Below are positions 27,497 to 35,650 of a stretch of DNA of 64,000 bases, one piece after another. This DNA comes from Brevibacillus thermoruber 423 (GTDB lineage Bacteria > Bacillota > Bacilli > Brevibacillales > Brevibacillaceae). The stretch spans positions 333,291 to 397,290 of the forward strand of contig NZ_KE695652.1 in assembly GCF_000454065.1 (NCBI RefSeq). The letters are read 5' to 3'. The notes under the pieces are model-generated. The model did not search any database. It was not told the origin of the DNA and saw only the letters and a list, made by a program, of their open reading frames with translations. Made by a program: the position numbers and the translations under genes. Numbering within the stretch: position 1 is the first letter of the stretch; each line of letters starts with the position of its first letter.

Positions 27497-27523
27497 AAGC
27501 ATTATGATGAATAAATATAAGTT
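27484..27523 (+). promoter_or_regulatory. putative tandem ARG boxes (ArgR/AhrC operator)
   Basis: Two A+T-rich 18-bp segments, TTATGATTAAAATAAGCA (about 27484) and ATGATGAATAAATATAAG (about 27504), resemble the TGAATAAAAATTCA-type ARG box and are spaced about 22 bp apart. The first overlaps the -10 region. This suggests arginine-responsive repression, consistent with a polar amino-acid transporter. Inference from pattern only. Confidence 0.35.
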
Positions 27524-27616
27524 GTCGGAGAAGCAGCCGGCAGCTTGCACTTCCGCAGCCAACGATTCATGGCAAGCGAAGGTACTTTACTCACATCATG
27601 TCTAGGGGGTATTCCG

Positions 27617-28435
27617 ATGAAAAAGACGTCCTTGTTTTCGCTCGCCGTCTCCACGCTGCTGGCGGTAGCGGTACTGGCGGGATGCGGCACCGGCAGCCAG
27701 CCTGGCGCGCAGCCCGCAGGGGAACAGCCGGCTGGACAAGCTTCCTCCGGCGGAAAGAAAACGCTGATCATGGCCACGTCGGCCGACTACAAGCCGTATG
27801 AATTCCACGACCTGTCCAGCGGCCAGGACGAGATCGTCGGTTTTGACATCGACATCGCCAAGCACATCGGCAAAGAACTGGGCTTCGAGGTGCAGGTGGT
27901 CGACATGAACTTTGACGGGTTGATCCCCGCGCTGCAAAGCAAGCGCGCCGACTTCGTCATGGCGGGCATGTCGCCGACGCCGGAACGGCAGAAAAACGTG
28001 GACTTTTCCGTCATCTACTACGACGCCAAGAACTCGATTGTCGCCAAGAAGGAGAGCAAGCTCACCAAGCCGGAGCAGTTGGCCGGCAAAAAAGTGGCCG
28101 TGCAGACCGGCTCCATTCAGGAAGAAGCGGCCAAGGAACTGGCCAAGACGATCCAGGGGCTGGAAATCGTCTCGCTGAACAAGACGGGCGAAATCATCGA
28201 AGAGGTAAAAACCGGACGCGTCGACGCCGCGATCCTGGAGGACACCGTGGCCAAGGGGTACATCGACGCCAATCCGGGACTCCAGTTCACCACGATGCCA
28301 GAAGCCGAAAAGAACGGTTCCGCCGTCGCTTTCCCGAAAGGTTCTCCGTACGTGGAGGATTTCAACAAGGTGCTCAAACAGATGCAGGAAAACGGCGAGA
28401 TGGACAAGCTGATCAAGAAGTGGTTCGGCCAATAA
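27617..28435 (+). CDS. amino-acid ABC transporter substrate-binding lipoprotein
   Basis: A 272-residue protein; ATG 27617 follows AGGGGG. Lipoprotein signal MKKTSLFSLAVSTLLAVAVL with lipobox LAGC, an Ala/Gly/Gln linker, then a type II SBP_bac_3 domain: DIDIAKHIGKELGFEVQVVD, MAGMSPTPERQKNVDFS, GKKVAVQTGSIQEEAAKEL. It binds polar amino acids and hands them to the downstream permease and ATPase. The set resembles ArtPQR/YqiXYZ arginine systems; specificity is inferred. Confidence 0.93.
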   Translation: MKKTSLFSLAVSTLLAVAVLAGCGTGSQPGAQPAGEQPAGQASSGGKKTLIMATSADYKPYEFHDLSSGQDEIVGFDIDIAKHIGKELGFEVQVVDMNFDGLIPALQSKRADFVMAGMSPTPERQKNVDFSVIYYDAKNSIVAKKESKLTKPEQLAGKKVAVQTGSIQEEAAKELAKTIQGLEIVSLNKTGEIIEEVKTGRVDAAILEDTVAKGYIDANPGLQFTTMPEAEKNGSAVAFPKGSPYVEDFNKVLKQMQENGEMDKLIKKWFGQ

Positions 28436-28465
28436 CCGGGCCCTGACAAGGAGTAGAAAACGGGC

Positions 28466-29122
28466 ATGTTTGATTTTGCACAAATTGTGCCCTATATCCC
28501 GTTTATCTTGAACGGGATAAAGGTCACATTACAGGTAACGCTCCTCTCGGTCGTGCTGGGGTTTATCTGGGGCTCGATTCTGGCGCTGATCAAGATTTCC
28601 AACATTCGCATACTGAAATGGCTGGCGGTCGCCTACACCTCGGTGTTTCGCGGCACGCCGCTGATTTTGCAGTTGACGTTCATCTATTTTGCGACACCGC
28701 AGATATTCGGCTATAACATTTCCAAATTCGAGGCGGCCGTGCTCACCTTTACGCTCAACTCCGGCGCGTACATTTCGGAGACGATCCGCGCAGGGATTCT
28801 GGCTGTCGACAAGGGGCAGTGGGAGGCGGCCAAGGCGCTTGGCGTTCCGTACCGGCAGATGATGATCGACATCATTCTGCCGCAGGCGCTGAAAAACATC
28901 CTGCCCGCCCTGGTGAACGAAACGATCGCGCTGTTGAAGGAATCGGCGCTGGTCTCCACGATCGGGCTGGCCGACATCATGCAGAACGCCAACATCGTGA
29001 AGGGAACGATCTTCCGCTACTTCGAGCCGTACCTGATTGCCGGCGCGCTGTACTACGTAATGGTCATGCTGCTCACCTGGCTGGCGCACGGTCTGGAGAG
29101 GAGGCTCAGACGCAGTGATTAA
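28466..29122 (+). CDS. amino-acid ABC transporter permease
   Basis: A 218-residue HisM-type permease: [30 protein letters not shown] motif, [15 protein letters not shown], and the EAA loop [20 protein letters not shown]. About five helices. Its 3' end overlaps the ATPase gene by 8 nt. Confidence 0.94.
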   Translation: MFDFAQIVPYIPFILNGIKVTLQVTLLSVVLGFIWGSILALIKISNIRILKWLAVAYTSVFRGTPLILQLTFIYFATPQIFGYNISKFEAAVLTFTLNSGAYISETIRAGILAVDKGQWEAAKALGVPYRQMMIDIILPQALKNILPALVNETIALLKESALVSTIGLADIMQNANIVKGTIFRYFEPYLIAGALYYVMVMLLTWLAHGLERRLRRSD

Positions 29123-29837
29123 GATTCAAAACGTAAGCAAGTCGTTCGGGTCGCTCGACGTCCTGCACGACATCTCCACCGAGATCGGCCGCGGCGACGT
29201 GGTGGCGATCATCGGTCCGTCCGGTTCGGGGAAATCGACGCTGCTGCGCTGCATCAACCTGCTGGAGACCCCGACGAAGGGCAGCATCTTCATCGACGGG
29301 GACGAGATAACCGCCCCCAAGGCGGACGTGATGAAGATCCGGCAAAAAATCGGCATGGTGTTTCAGCACTTTTACCTCTTCCCGCACATGACCGTGCTGG
29401 ACAACCTGACCTACGCGCCGGTCAAGGTGAAGGGCGTGTCCAAGGAGGCGGCCGAAGCCAAGGCCCGGGACCTGCTGGCCCGCGTCGGCCTCTCCGACAA
29501 GGCGGACGTCTTTCCGGCGCGGCTGTCCGGCGGGCAGAAGCAGCGCGTCGCCATCGCCCGGTCGCTGGCGATGGAGCCGGAGATCATGCTGTTTGACGAG
29601 CCCACCTCGGCGCTCGACCCGGAGATGGTCAAAGAGGTGCTGGAGGTTATGAAAGGGCTGGCCGATTCCGGCATGACGATGGCGATCGTCACGCACGAGA
29701 TGAACTTTGCCCGGGAAGTGGCCGACCGCATCTGCTTCCTCGACGGGGGACGGCTGGTGGAAGAGGCGCCGCCGGCGGAATTTTTCACCAGTCCGCGCAG
29801 CGAGCGGGCCAAACAGTTCCTGGAAAAAATGCTGTGA
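29115..29837 (+). CDS. amino-acid ABC transporter ATP-binding protein
   Basis: A 240-residue GlnQ-type ATPase with GTG start. Walker [13 protein letters not shown]-loop [17 protein letters not shown], signature [15 protein letters not shown], Walker [14 protein letters not shown]-loop VTHEM. Energises uptake with the two genes upstream; a terminator follows at 29929. Confidence 0.95.
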   Translation: MIKIQNVSKSFGSLDVLHDISTEIGRGDVVAIIGPSGSGKSTLLRCINLLETPTKGSIFIDGDEITAPKADVMKIRQKIGMVFQHFYLFPHMTVLDNLTYAPVKVKGVSKEAAEAKARDLLARVGLSDKADVFPARLSGGQKQRVAIARSLAMEPEIMLFDEPTSALDPEMVKEVLEVMKGLADSGMTMAIVTHEMNFAREVADRICFLDGGRLVEEAPPAEFFTSPRSERAKQFLEKML

Positions 29838-29928
29838 GGACAAGACGCTGTCCCGGACAAAACCGTGTTCAAGACGATGCCGCCGCTTGAGGGCAAACAC
29901 AGCGGGGCACACCATGACGCAAGGGACG

Positions 29929-29962
29929 AAGCCGCGGGGCCAGAAGCGCTCCGCGGCTTTTT
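29929..29962 (+). terminator. intrinsic terminator of the ABC operon
   Basis: AAGCCGCGG / CCGCGGCTT stem followed by TTTTTCTC, about 90 nt after the ATPase gene. Confidence 0.85.
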
Positions 29963-29976
29963 CTCTGCTTGCGATT

Positions 29977-30005
29977 TTGACAGACCGGACAGCTTCCGTT
30001 AGAAT
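29977..30005 (+). promoter_or_regulatory. sigma-A promoter for thiT
   Basis: TTGACA (29977-29982), a 17-nt spacer and TAGAAT (30000-30005). No TPP riboswitch motifs are seen between it and the start codon. Confidence 0.75.
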
Positions 30006-30073
30006 TAGCAGCAGCCGCTCTTTGGCTTCCGTCTTTTTCCATTGGTACTTCGGGTAAAAAGGAGTGAACGCGC

Positions 30074-30640
30074 ATGGCTCGACAACGACTGCTCGTCTTG
30101 CTGGAAATGGCGATGATGGCAGCACTTGCGGTTGTGTTCAGCGAAATCAAGGTGTTGGAAATGCCGCAGGGAGGGTCCGTTTCCCTGGTGATGGTGCCGA
30201 TCGCCCTCATCGCGGTGCGGCGCGGGATTCTGCCGGGCGTGGTGACCGGCTTGATCGTCGGGCTGCTGCAAACGCTGCTGGGGGGCACGATCGTTGCTCC
30301 CGTTCAGGTGCTGCTCGACTACCCGCTGGCGTTTGCCGCCCTGGGACTGTCCGGCGTGATCCCGCTGTCCGGTCTGCAGGGGGCGACGAGGCGGATTACG
30401 GCGCTGTGGAGCGCCCTGTTTGTCGGCGTGATCGGACGGTTTGTCTGCCACTTCATCTCCGGCATCGTCTGGTTCGGCCAATACGCACCGGAGGGGACGC
30501 CGGTCGCGCTCTACTCGTTCCTCTACAACATCACCTATCTGCTGCCGGAGATGATCATTGCCGGCATCGTGCTGACGGTGGTGCTGACCAGCGCGCCGCA
30601 CCTGCTGTTTCCGGCGGGGGAACGGAGGCGGATGGCGTAA
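30074..30640 (+). CDS. thiT: ECF-type thiamine transporter substrate subunit ThiT
   Basis: A 188-residue, six-helix S-component: EMAMMAALAVVFSEIKVLEM near the N-terminus, PIALIAVRRGILPGVVTG, QVLLDYPLAFAALG, FVCHFISGIVWFGQYAP, and NITYLLPEMIIAG, matching ThiT thiamine-site segments. It would use a shared EcfAA'T module encoded elsewhere. It sits where B. subtilis has thiN (thiamine pyrophosphokinase). AAAAAGGAG ribosome site. Confidence 0.9.
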   Translation: MARQRLLVLLEMAMMAALAVVFSEIKVLEMPQGGSVSLVMVPIALIAVRRGILPGVVTGLIVGLLQTLLGGTIVAPVQVLLDYPLAFAALGLSGVIPLSGLQGATRRITALWSALFVGVIGRFVCHFISGIVWFGQYAPEGTPVALYSFLYNITYLLPEMIIAGIVLTVVLTSAPHLLFPAGERRRMA

Positions 30641-30732
30641 GGGAGCGCCAGGAGACAGACGGGTTCGGCTGCCGTCTCGGCGGGAACGAGGCGGCGTGCC
30701 GCGCCCATTTTCGTACACGGGCGAAAAAAGGG

Positions 30733-30760
30733 TCATATCGGCGGAGCTATCCGCATATGG
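30733..30760. other. inverted repeat of unknown role
   Basis: GCGGAGCTATCCGC at the core of a near-palindrome that extends to CATAT / ATATG. It lies just upstream of the terminator at 30762, so it could be part of a composite 3' end for thiT. Confidence 0.35.
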
Positions 30761-30761
30761 T

Positions 30762-30794
30762 ATTCAGGCAGCAACGAGTTGCCTGAATTTTTTT
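30762..30794 (+). terminator. intrinsic terminator
   Basis: ATTCAGGCA / TGCCTGAAT 9-bp stem, 9-nt loop and a seven-T run. Ends the thiT transcript about 120 nt after the stop. Confidence 0.92.
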
Positions 30795-30888
30795 CATTTC
30801 GACACCGGGAGACACATGTTTGCCCCACGGCGGAATATGATGTAATATGCACGTTTGAACAGTACGCCTGAAGGAGGTGCGGCAGTAA

Positions 30889-31065
30889 ATGGGATTGCGC
30901 TCCTTTCGCCTGCGACAGGGGGGCGCCTTGCGACGTGTTCTCGGGGTTGCGTTGGCTGTCGGAGGGATCACCATTTTCCTGTACACGGCACCTCCGTGGG
31001 TTTGGTATAGCCTGTTGGGATTGGGCCTCGTGGGGGCTGGCTGGTATCTGTATCACGTGAAGTAA
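30889..31065 (+). CDS. 58-residue membrane protein upstream of spoVM
   Basis: Starts MGLRSFRLRQGGALRRVLGV and ends AGWYLYHVK. AAGGAGGTG at 30871 with 9-nt spacing is a near-perfect ribosome site, which makes translation likely despite the small size. A basic N-terminus precedes two hydrophobic segments (about 19-33 and 38-54) separated by APPWVWYS. No family recognised. Only 21 bp separate it from spoVM, so the two are probably co-transcribed; a sporulation role is inferred from that alone. Confidence 0.65.
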   Translation: MGLRSFRLRQGGALRRVLGVALAVGGITIFLYTAPPWVWYSLLGLGLVGAGWYLYHVK

Positions 31066-31086
31066 TTTCGGTAAGGAGGGGTACGC

Positions 31087-31170
31087 ATGCGGTTCTACAC
31101 CATCAAGTTGCCGAAGTTCCTGGGTGGCATGATTCGCGCCGTCATTGAGGCGTTCAACCGGAAAAAGTGA
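31087..31170 (+). CDS. spoVM: stage V sporulation protein M
   Basis: A 27-residue protein beginning MRFYTIKLPKFLGG and ending IEAFNRKK. The KFYTIKLPKFLGG core is the amphipathic helix that recognises positive curvature of the forespore and anchors SpoIVA and the coat. Length and position (just before rpmB) match B. subtilis spoVM. AAGGAGGGG ribosome site. Too short for most automatic gene callers. Confidence 0.95.
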   Translation: MRFYTIKLPKFLGGMIRAVIEAFNRKK

Positions 31171-31373
31171 CAGCGGCATCGCTGTGCACACATCTGACGG
31201 CGCCCTCGGAAGAAGCCGGTCTTCCCGGGGAAGCTGTTCTTATGCAGGGGAGACCGGAAGCGGTTGCGCGCGGCGGTGCGCCAGTCGTTTCCGGGACGTT
31301 TCATGCAGGGCGATCGACGCGCGAGCAGGCAGCGCCCCGTGTTCAGGGGAAGGAAAAACAGCAGGGAAAAAGC

Positions 31374-31401
31374 AAAAAAGCACCTCGCGGGTGCTTTTTT
31401 T
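31374..31401. terminator. bidirectional terminator for rpmB and the spoVM side
   Basis: AAAAAAGCACC / GGTGCTTTTTT, TCGCG loop. The 200 nt between spoVM and this site hold nothing I can identify. Confidence 0.9.
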
Positions 31402-31420
31402 CGCGTTGTCCCGTATCGCG

Positions 31421-31609
31421 TTACACGCGGGTTACGAGACCGGATTTCAGCGCTCGGGTGCTGACGTAAACGCGCTTCGGTTTTCCATCTACGAGAATGC
31501 GCACTTTTTGAACGTTAACACCCCATTTGCGGCGAGTAGCGCGCATGGAGTGGGAGCGAGCGTTTCCAGCTTTGCCAGACTTGCCAGTTACAAAGCAGCG
31601 ACGTGCCAT
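31421..31609 (-). CDS. rpmB: 50S ribosomal protein L28
   Basis: A 62-residue protein: [40 protein letters not shown]. Typical L28 with conserved basic residues; the first loop keeps a single Cys rather than the Cys pair of zinc-binding L28. Opposite strand to its neighbours, as in B. subtilis. Confidence 0.96.
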   Translation of the reverse strand: MARRCFVTGKSGKAGNARSHSMRATRRKWGVNVQKVRILVDGKPKRVYVSTRALKSGLVTRV

Positions 31610-31675
31610 TGCGATCCACCTCCCTTAGCTGCATATAAACGGGATACCCGGTGTGAGAAATACAAACACTTGCTT

Positions 31676-31704
31676 ATAGTAGCACACCCCCCTGTCAATT
31701 GCAA
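31676..31704 (-). promoter_or_regulatory. putative rpmB promoter
   Basis: On the minus strand TTGCAA (31704-31699), a 17-nt spacer and TACTAT (31681-31676). A TTGACA sits inside the spacer at a non-standard distance. Confidence 0.45.
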
Positions 31705-31762
31705 TACTTGACATGAGGAAAAGCCCGGCTTCCGCTTTCCCCCGCCGCGTTCGACAAAACGC

Positions 31763-31791
31763 TTCATTTCTCGCTTTTCATGGTGTAGAAT
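31763..31791 (+). promoter_or_regulatory. putative promoter of the yloU-fakA operon
   Basis: TTCATT (31763-31768), a 17-nt spacer and TAGAAT (31786-31791), about 69 nt before the Asp23 gene. Confidence 0.45.
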
Positions 31792-31859
31792 TGGGAGAAG
31801 CATGGTATATACGTGCCTGACTAGAACGGCGACGCCGTTGAAAAAGGAGGAGTCCTTGC

Positions 31860-32225
31860 ATGACAGTGGAAATGAGCACACCTCTGGGTAAAATTGACGT
31901 TGCAGAAGAAGTAATTGCGCGGATTGCCGGGGGCGCCGCCATGGAAGTGTTCGGCCTCGTCGGCATGGCTTCCCGGAAGGCGCTGAAAGATGGAATTGCC
32001 GAACTGTTGGGGCGGGACAATCTGAGTAAAGGCGTCGTCGTCCACAACCAGAACGGTGAAGTGGTACTGGACATGCATATCATCGTCAGCTACGGCGTGA
32101 AGATTTCCGAGGTGGCCGGGAACGTGCAGCGGCGCGTCCGGTACACGCTGGAACAGTTGGTTGGCGTCGATCTGGCTGCGGTTAATATCTATGTACAGGG
32201 AGTCCGTACAGACAGGGATTCGTAA
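31860..32225 (+). CDS. Asp23/Gls24 family envelope stress protein (YloU-like)
   Basis: A 121-residue protein: MTVEMSTPLGKIDVAEEVIA, EVFGLVGMASRK, VVLDMHIIVSYGVKISEVAG, VGVDLAAVNIYVQGV. Asp23 proteins are small cytoplasmic proteins linked to cell-envelope stress. AAAAAGGAGGAG ribosome site. First gene of the operon with the DAK2/FakA-like and DegV genes. Confidence 0.93.
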   Translation: MTVEMSTPLGKIDVAEEVIARIAGGAAMEVFGLVGMASRKALKDGIAELLGRDNLSKGVVVHNQNGEVVLDMHIIVSYGVKISEVAGNVQRRVRYTLEQLVGVDLAAVNIYVQGVRTDRDS

Positions 32226-32238
32226 GGAGGAACATCAG

Positions 32239-33933
32239 TTGGTACATACGCGTCTCGATGGCGTGCTGTTTAGCCGGATGGTTCATCTGGGGGCCAGGCT
32301 GCTGTCAAGCAACGCCAAAGTGGTGGATGGATTAAACGTCTTTCCGGTGCCGGACGGCGATACGGGGACAAACATGAATTTGACGCTCACGTCAGGAGTG
32401 GAGGAGCTGTCGCGCAGGGAATCGGCGTCGATCGGAGAGGCGGCCGCCGCGCTGGCGAGGGGGCTTCTGATGGGCGCTCGGGGGAACTCCGGGGTCATTC
32501 TGTCCCAGTTGTTCCGCGGCTTCAGCAAAGCGGTCAGCGGAAAAGACGTGATCAGCGCCCGCCAGTTCGCCGAGGCGTTGAAGGCCGGGGTGGATTCCGC
32601 CTATCAGGCAGTCATGAAGCCGGTGGAAGGCACCATTTTGACCGTTGCCCGCGAGGCGGCGGAGATGGCCGTTCGCACGGCGCGCGCCACAGACGACGTA
32701 TTGCTGGTCATGGAAAAAACCTACGAACAGGCGCAGGCTGCGCTGCTGCGCACACCGGACATGCTGCCGGTGCTAAAGGAAGTGGGGGTCGTCGACTCGG
32801 GCGGCCAAGGGCTGCTGTTCGTCTACGAGGGCTTTCTCCGCGCCCTGCGCGGCGAGACGGCGGAAGAGCGTGAGGCAGAGTCCAAACGATCCGCTGCACA
32901 GGTCAATCTGGACGAACTGGTGCACGAGCAGCACAGCGCGCAGGTGCACCTGAAAACGGAGGACATCACGTTCGGCTACTGCACGGAGTTCATGATCCGG
33001 CTGGTCAACAGCACGGAACCGAACAAAAAGCCGTTTTCGGAAACGGTCTTCCGCCATCAACTGGACCAGATGGGCGATTCCCTGCTGGTCATCTCCGACG
33101 ACGAAATCGTCAAGGTACATATACACGCCGAACACCCGGGCAGCGTGCTGCAGTACGCCCAGCAGTTTGGCAGCCTGCATCGGATCAAGATCGAAAACAT
33201 GCGGGAGCAGCACGCCAACATCCTCCGTGAAGAGGAGAAAAAGGTGAGTGAAGCGAAAGCCCAACCGGCGGAGCCGCTTCCCTACGGCCTGGTCGCCGTC
33301 GCCGCCGGAGACGGCATCGCCGAGATTTACCGCAGCATGGGCGTCCACGTCGTGGTGGAAGGCGGCCAGACGATGAACCCCAGCACGGAAGACTTCGTCA
33401 AGGCGGTGGAGGGACTGCACGCCAAGCAGGTGATCATCCTGCCGAACAACAGCAATATCGTCATGGCCGCCCAGCAGGCTGCCGCGCTGGCGGATAAGCC
33501 GGTGGCCGTGATTCCGAGCAAGAGCATTCCCCAAGGGATGGCCGCACTGGTGGCGTTCAACGCGGGAGCGGACCTGGAAACCAACACCCAGGCGATGACC
33601 GCCGCCATCGGCCAGGTCAAGACCGGCTTGGTCACCCGCGCCGTCCGCGACACCCGGATGGGGGATGTGGAGATCAAGGAAGGCGATTTTATCGGCATTG
33701 CCGAAAAGGAAATCGTCACCGCCGGCACCGATCTGCTGGAGAGCGCCAAGGCGCTTTTGGACCGTCTCGTCGACGAAGAGACGGGTATCGTGACCGTTTT
33801 TCTGGGCGAAGGGGCCGGGGAGGAGCAGGCCGAAGAACTGCAGCAGGCGCTGGCTGAAGCGCATCCGGACGTGGAAGTGGAAATCCTCGTCGGCGGCCAG
33901 CCGCTCTACCCGTTCATCTTCTCCGTGGAATAA
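32239..33933 (+). CDS. fakA: DAK2-domain protein, fatty acid kinase subunit FakA-like (YloV)
   Basis: The protein is 564 residues from TTG 32239, 8 nt after TAAGGAGG. DhaL-like kinase domain (1-200) with VVDGLNVFPVPDGDTGTNM and LLMGARGNSGVILSQLFRG, a linker with DSGGQGLLFVYEG, and a C-terminal EDD-like domain. In Staphylococcus FakA phosphorylates fatty acids bound to a DegV-family FakB; the next gene here is DegV-type. Function is transferred by homology and context. Confidence 0.88.
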   Translation: MVHTRLDGVLFSRMVHLGARLLSSNAKVVDGLNVFPVPDGDTGTNMNLTLTSGVEELSRRESASIGEAAAALARGLLMGARGNSGVILSQLFRGFSKAVSGKDVISARQFAEALKAGVDSAYQAVMKPVEGTILTVAREAAEMAVRTARATDDVLLVMEKTYEQAQAALLRTPDMLPVLKEVGVVDSGGQGLLFVYEGFLRALRGETAEEREAESKRSAAQVNLDELVHEQHSAQVHLKTEDITFGYCTEFMIRLVNSTEPNKKPFSETVFRHQLDQMGDSLLVISDDEIVKVHIHAEHPGSVLQYAQQFGSLHRIKIENMREQHANILREEEKKVSEAKAQPAEPLPYGLVAVAAGDGIAEIYRSMGVHVVVEGGQTMNPSTEDFVKAVEGLHAKQVIILPNNSNIVMAAQQAAALADKPVAVIPSKSIPQGMAALVAFNAGADLETNTQAMTAAIGQVKTGLVTRAVRDTRMGDVEIKEGDFIGIAEKEIVTAGTDLLESAKALLDRLVDEETGIVTVFLGEGAGEEQAEELQQALAEAHPDVEVEILVGGQPLYPFIFSVE

Positions 33934-33969
33934 CCGCAGCCGTGTGCTGTGAGAGGAGTTTTGCGCGAA

Positions 33970-34824
33970 ATGTCTATCGTGATTTTGACCGACAGCGCAT
34001 CGGACATCGATCAATCGCTGCGCGAGTCTCTCGGTATCGTGTCCGTGCCGCTCAAGGTGATGTTTGGCGAGGAGACCTACGCGGACGGGGTCACCATTAC
34101 CGCTTCCGCTTTTTACGAAAAGCTGAAGCAGTCCGAGACGCTGCCGACCACGTCGCAGCCGTCGCCGCTCGATTTTGTGGAGGCGTACAAGGCGATCATC
34201 GACACGCACGGCAAAGACGTTCAGATTATTGCCATCATGCTGTCCGGAGCGATGTCCGGCACGTACCAGTCCGCGCTGATTGCCCGGTCGATGCTGGAGG
34301 AACAGGCGGACATCACGGTGATCGACTCCCGCAAGGCGTCGTTCGTCTACGGCATGATCTGCGTGGAGGCGGCCCGGGCGGCCCGGGAAGGGAAGTCCAA
34401 GCAGCAGATCCTGGACATGATCGACCACTTTTTGGATGAGGTCCGGGTCTACTTCATCGTCGACACGCTGGAATACCTGCAAAAAGGCGGCCGGATCGGC
34501 AAGGCGTCGGCGCTGATCGGCTCGCTGTTGAACATCAAGCCGATCCTCACGCTGGACCCGGCCGGGTACGTCGCTCCGTACGACAAGGTGCGGGGGACGA
34601 AAAAGGCGCTGGCGCGCGTCATGGAGACGCTGAAGGAGTACGCCGGCGACGATCCGGTCAAGGTGGCCGTGCTGCACAGCGCGATCCCCGACGAAGCGGC
34701 GGAGCAGTTGGCGCGGATCAAGCAGGAGTTCAACGTGGCCGATGCCTACCTGCAGCAAATTGGCCCAATCGTCGGCACCCACGCGGGACCGGGTCTATTA
34801 GCCGTCATGATGATAAAAGCGTAA
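33970..34824 (+). CDS. DegV family fatty-acid-binding protein (FakB-like)
   Basis: The protein is 284 residues from ATG 33970 (GAGAGGAG upstream). DegV features: IVILTDSASDIDQSLRESLG, the TSQPSP loop (TTSQPSPLDF), IMLSGAMSGTYQSA, and DTLEYLQKGGRIGKASALIG. It holds a fatty acid for phosphorylation by FakA. Placed directly after the fakA-like gene; a terminator follows. Confidence 0.9.
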   Translation: MSIVILTDSASDIDQSLRESLGIVSVPLKVMFGEETYADGVTITASAFYEKLKQSETLPTTSQPSPLDFVEAYKAIIDTHGKDVQIIAIMLSGAMSGTYQSALIARSMLEEQADITVIDSRKASFVYGMICVEAARAAREGKSKQQILDMIDHFLDEVRVYFIVDTLEYLQKGGRIGKASALIGSLLNIKPILTLDPAGYVAPYDKVRGTKKALARVMETLKEYAGDDPVKVAVLHSAIPDEAAEQLARIKQEFNVADAYLQQIGPIVGTHAGPGLLAVMMIKA

Positions 34825-34831
34825 AGGCGAC

Positions 34832-34862
34832 AGCCTCCCTGAGCAGTTCAGGGAGGTTTTTC
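34832..34862 (+). terminator. intrinsic terminator
   Basis: CCTCCCTGA / TCAGGGAGG stem with a five-T run, after the DegV gene. Confidence 0.9.
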
Positions 34863-34954
34863 ACTTTCCCTTCATGTAGCGCTTTCGAAAGTGGTACGAT
34901 ACAATGAGAGTGAATCTTGCTGATGAACCCCTTGCCATTCAGGAGGAGAACCGG

Positions 34955-35620
34955 GTGAAATACAAAAGCGTGTTTGACATTATCGGTCCGATCATGGTCG
35001 GACCGTCCAGTTCCCATACAGCCGGCGCGGCCCGCATCGGCCGCGTGGCCCGGAAGCTGTTCGGCCGTCAGCCGAAGCGGGCGGAGATCACCTTTTACGG
35101 CTCGTTTGCCAAGACGTACAAGGGACACGGATCGGACGTGGCGACGGTGGCCGGCATTCTCGACTTCGAGACGTCCGACCTGCGCCTGAAGGATTCGCTC
35201 AGGATTGCCAAAGACCTGGGCGTCGACGTACAGGTGAAAACGTCTGACGAGCTGACCGGCCATCCCAACACCTCCCGCATCCGGCTGGCCGACGACGATC
35301 AGGTGATCGAAGTAGTCGGCATTTCCATCGGCGGCGGTAAAATCGAAGTCTCGGAGATCAATGGCTTTTCCTTTCAGCTTGGCTTTGACACCCCGACCTT
35401 GATGGTGCTTCACGAGGATCGTTTCGGCATGATTGCCGGCGTGGCCAAGGTGCTGACGCAGCACCGCATCAACGTGGGCCACATGGAAGTCTCCCGGCAC
35501 GACCGCGGTTCGCGGGCCCTGATGGCGATCGAGACCGACGCGGTGGTATCGCCGCAGGTGCTGGACGAGATCAGGCAGATTCCCCACATCTTTGACGTCT
35601 CCCTGCTTTCGCTTGGCTGA
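34955..35620 (+). CDS. sdaAB: L-serine ammonia-lyase, beta subunit
   Basis: The protein is 221 residues from GTG 34955, preceded by AGGAGGAGAACCGG; an ATG 51 nt upstream lacks a ribosome site. VGPSSSHTAGAARIGRVARK phosphate/substrate loop, then a C-terminal ACT domain (FGMIAGVAKVLTQHRINVGH). With sdaAA it deaminates serine to pyruvate. Confidence 0.94.
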   Translation: MKYKSVFDIIGPIMVGPSSSHTAGAARIGRVARKLFGRQPKRAEITFYGSFAKTYKGHGSDVATVAGILDFETSDLRLKDSLRIAKDLGVDVQVKTSDELTGHPNTSRIRLADDDQVIEVVGISIGGGKIEVSEINGFSFQLGFDTPTLMVLHEDRFGMIAGVAKVLTQHRINVGHMEVSRHDRGSRALMAIETDAVVSPQVLDEIRQIPHIFDVSLLSLG

Positions 35621-35650
35621 AGCGGGATGAAGAGGAGTGAACCCGACAAC

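Noticed and set aside
29963-30073. Possible TPP riboswitch before thiT
   Set aside because: None of the conserved TPP elements (such as CTGAGA and ACC..GAACCTGA) are present.
34877-34900. CRE-like site (TGTAGCGCTTTCGA) before sdaAB
   Set aside because: It lacks one base of the CRE spacing, so the two halves are out of register; too weak to claim CcpA control.
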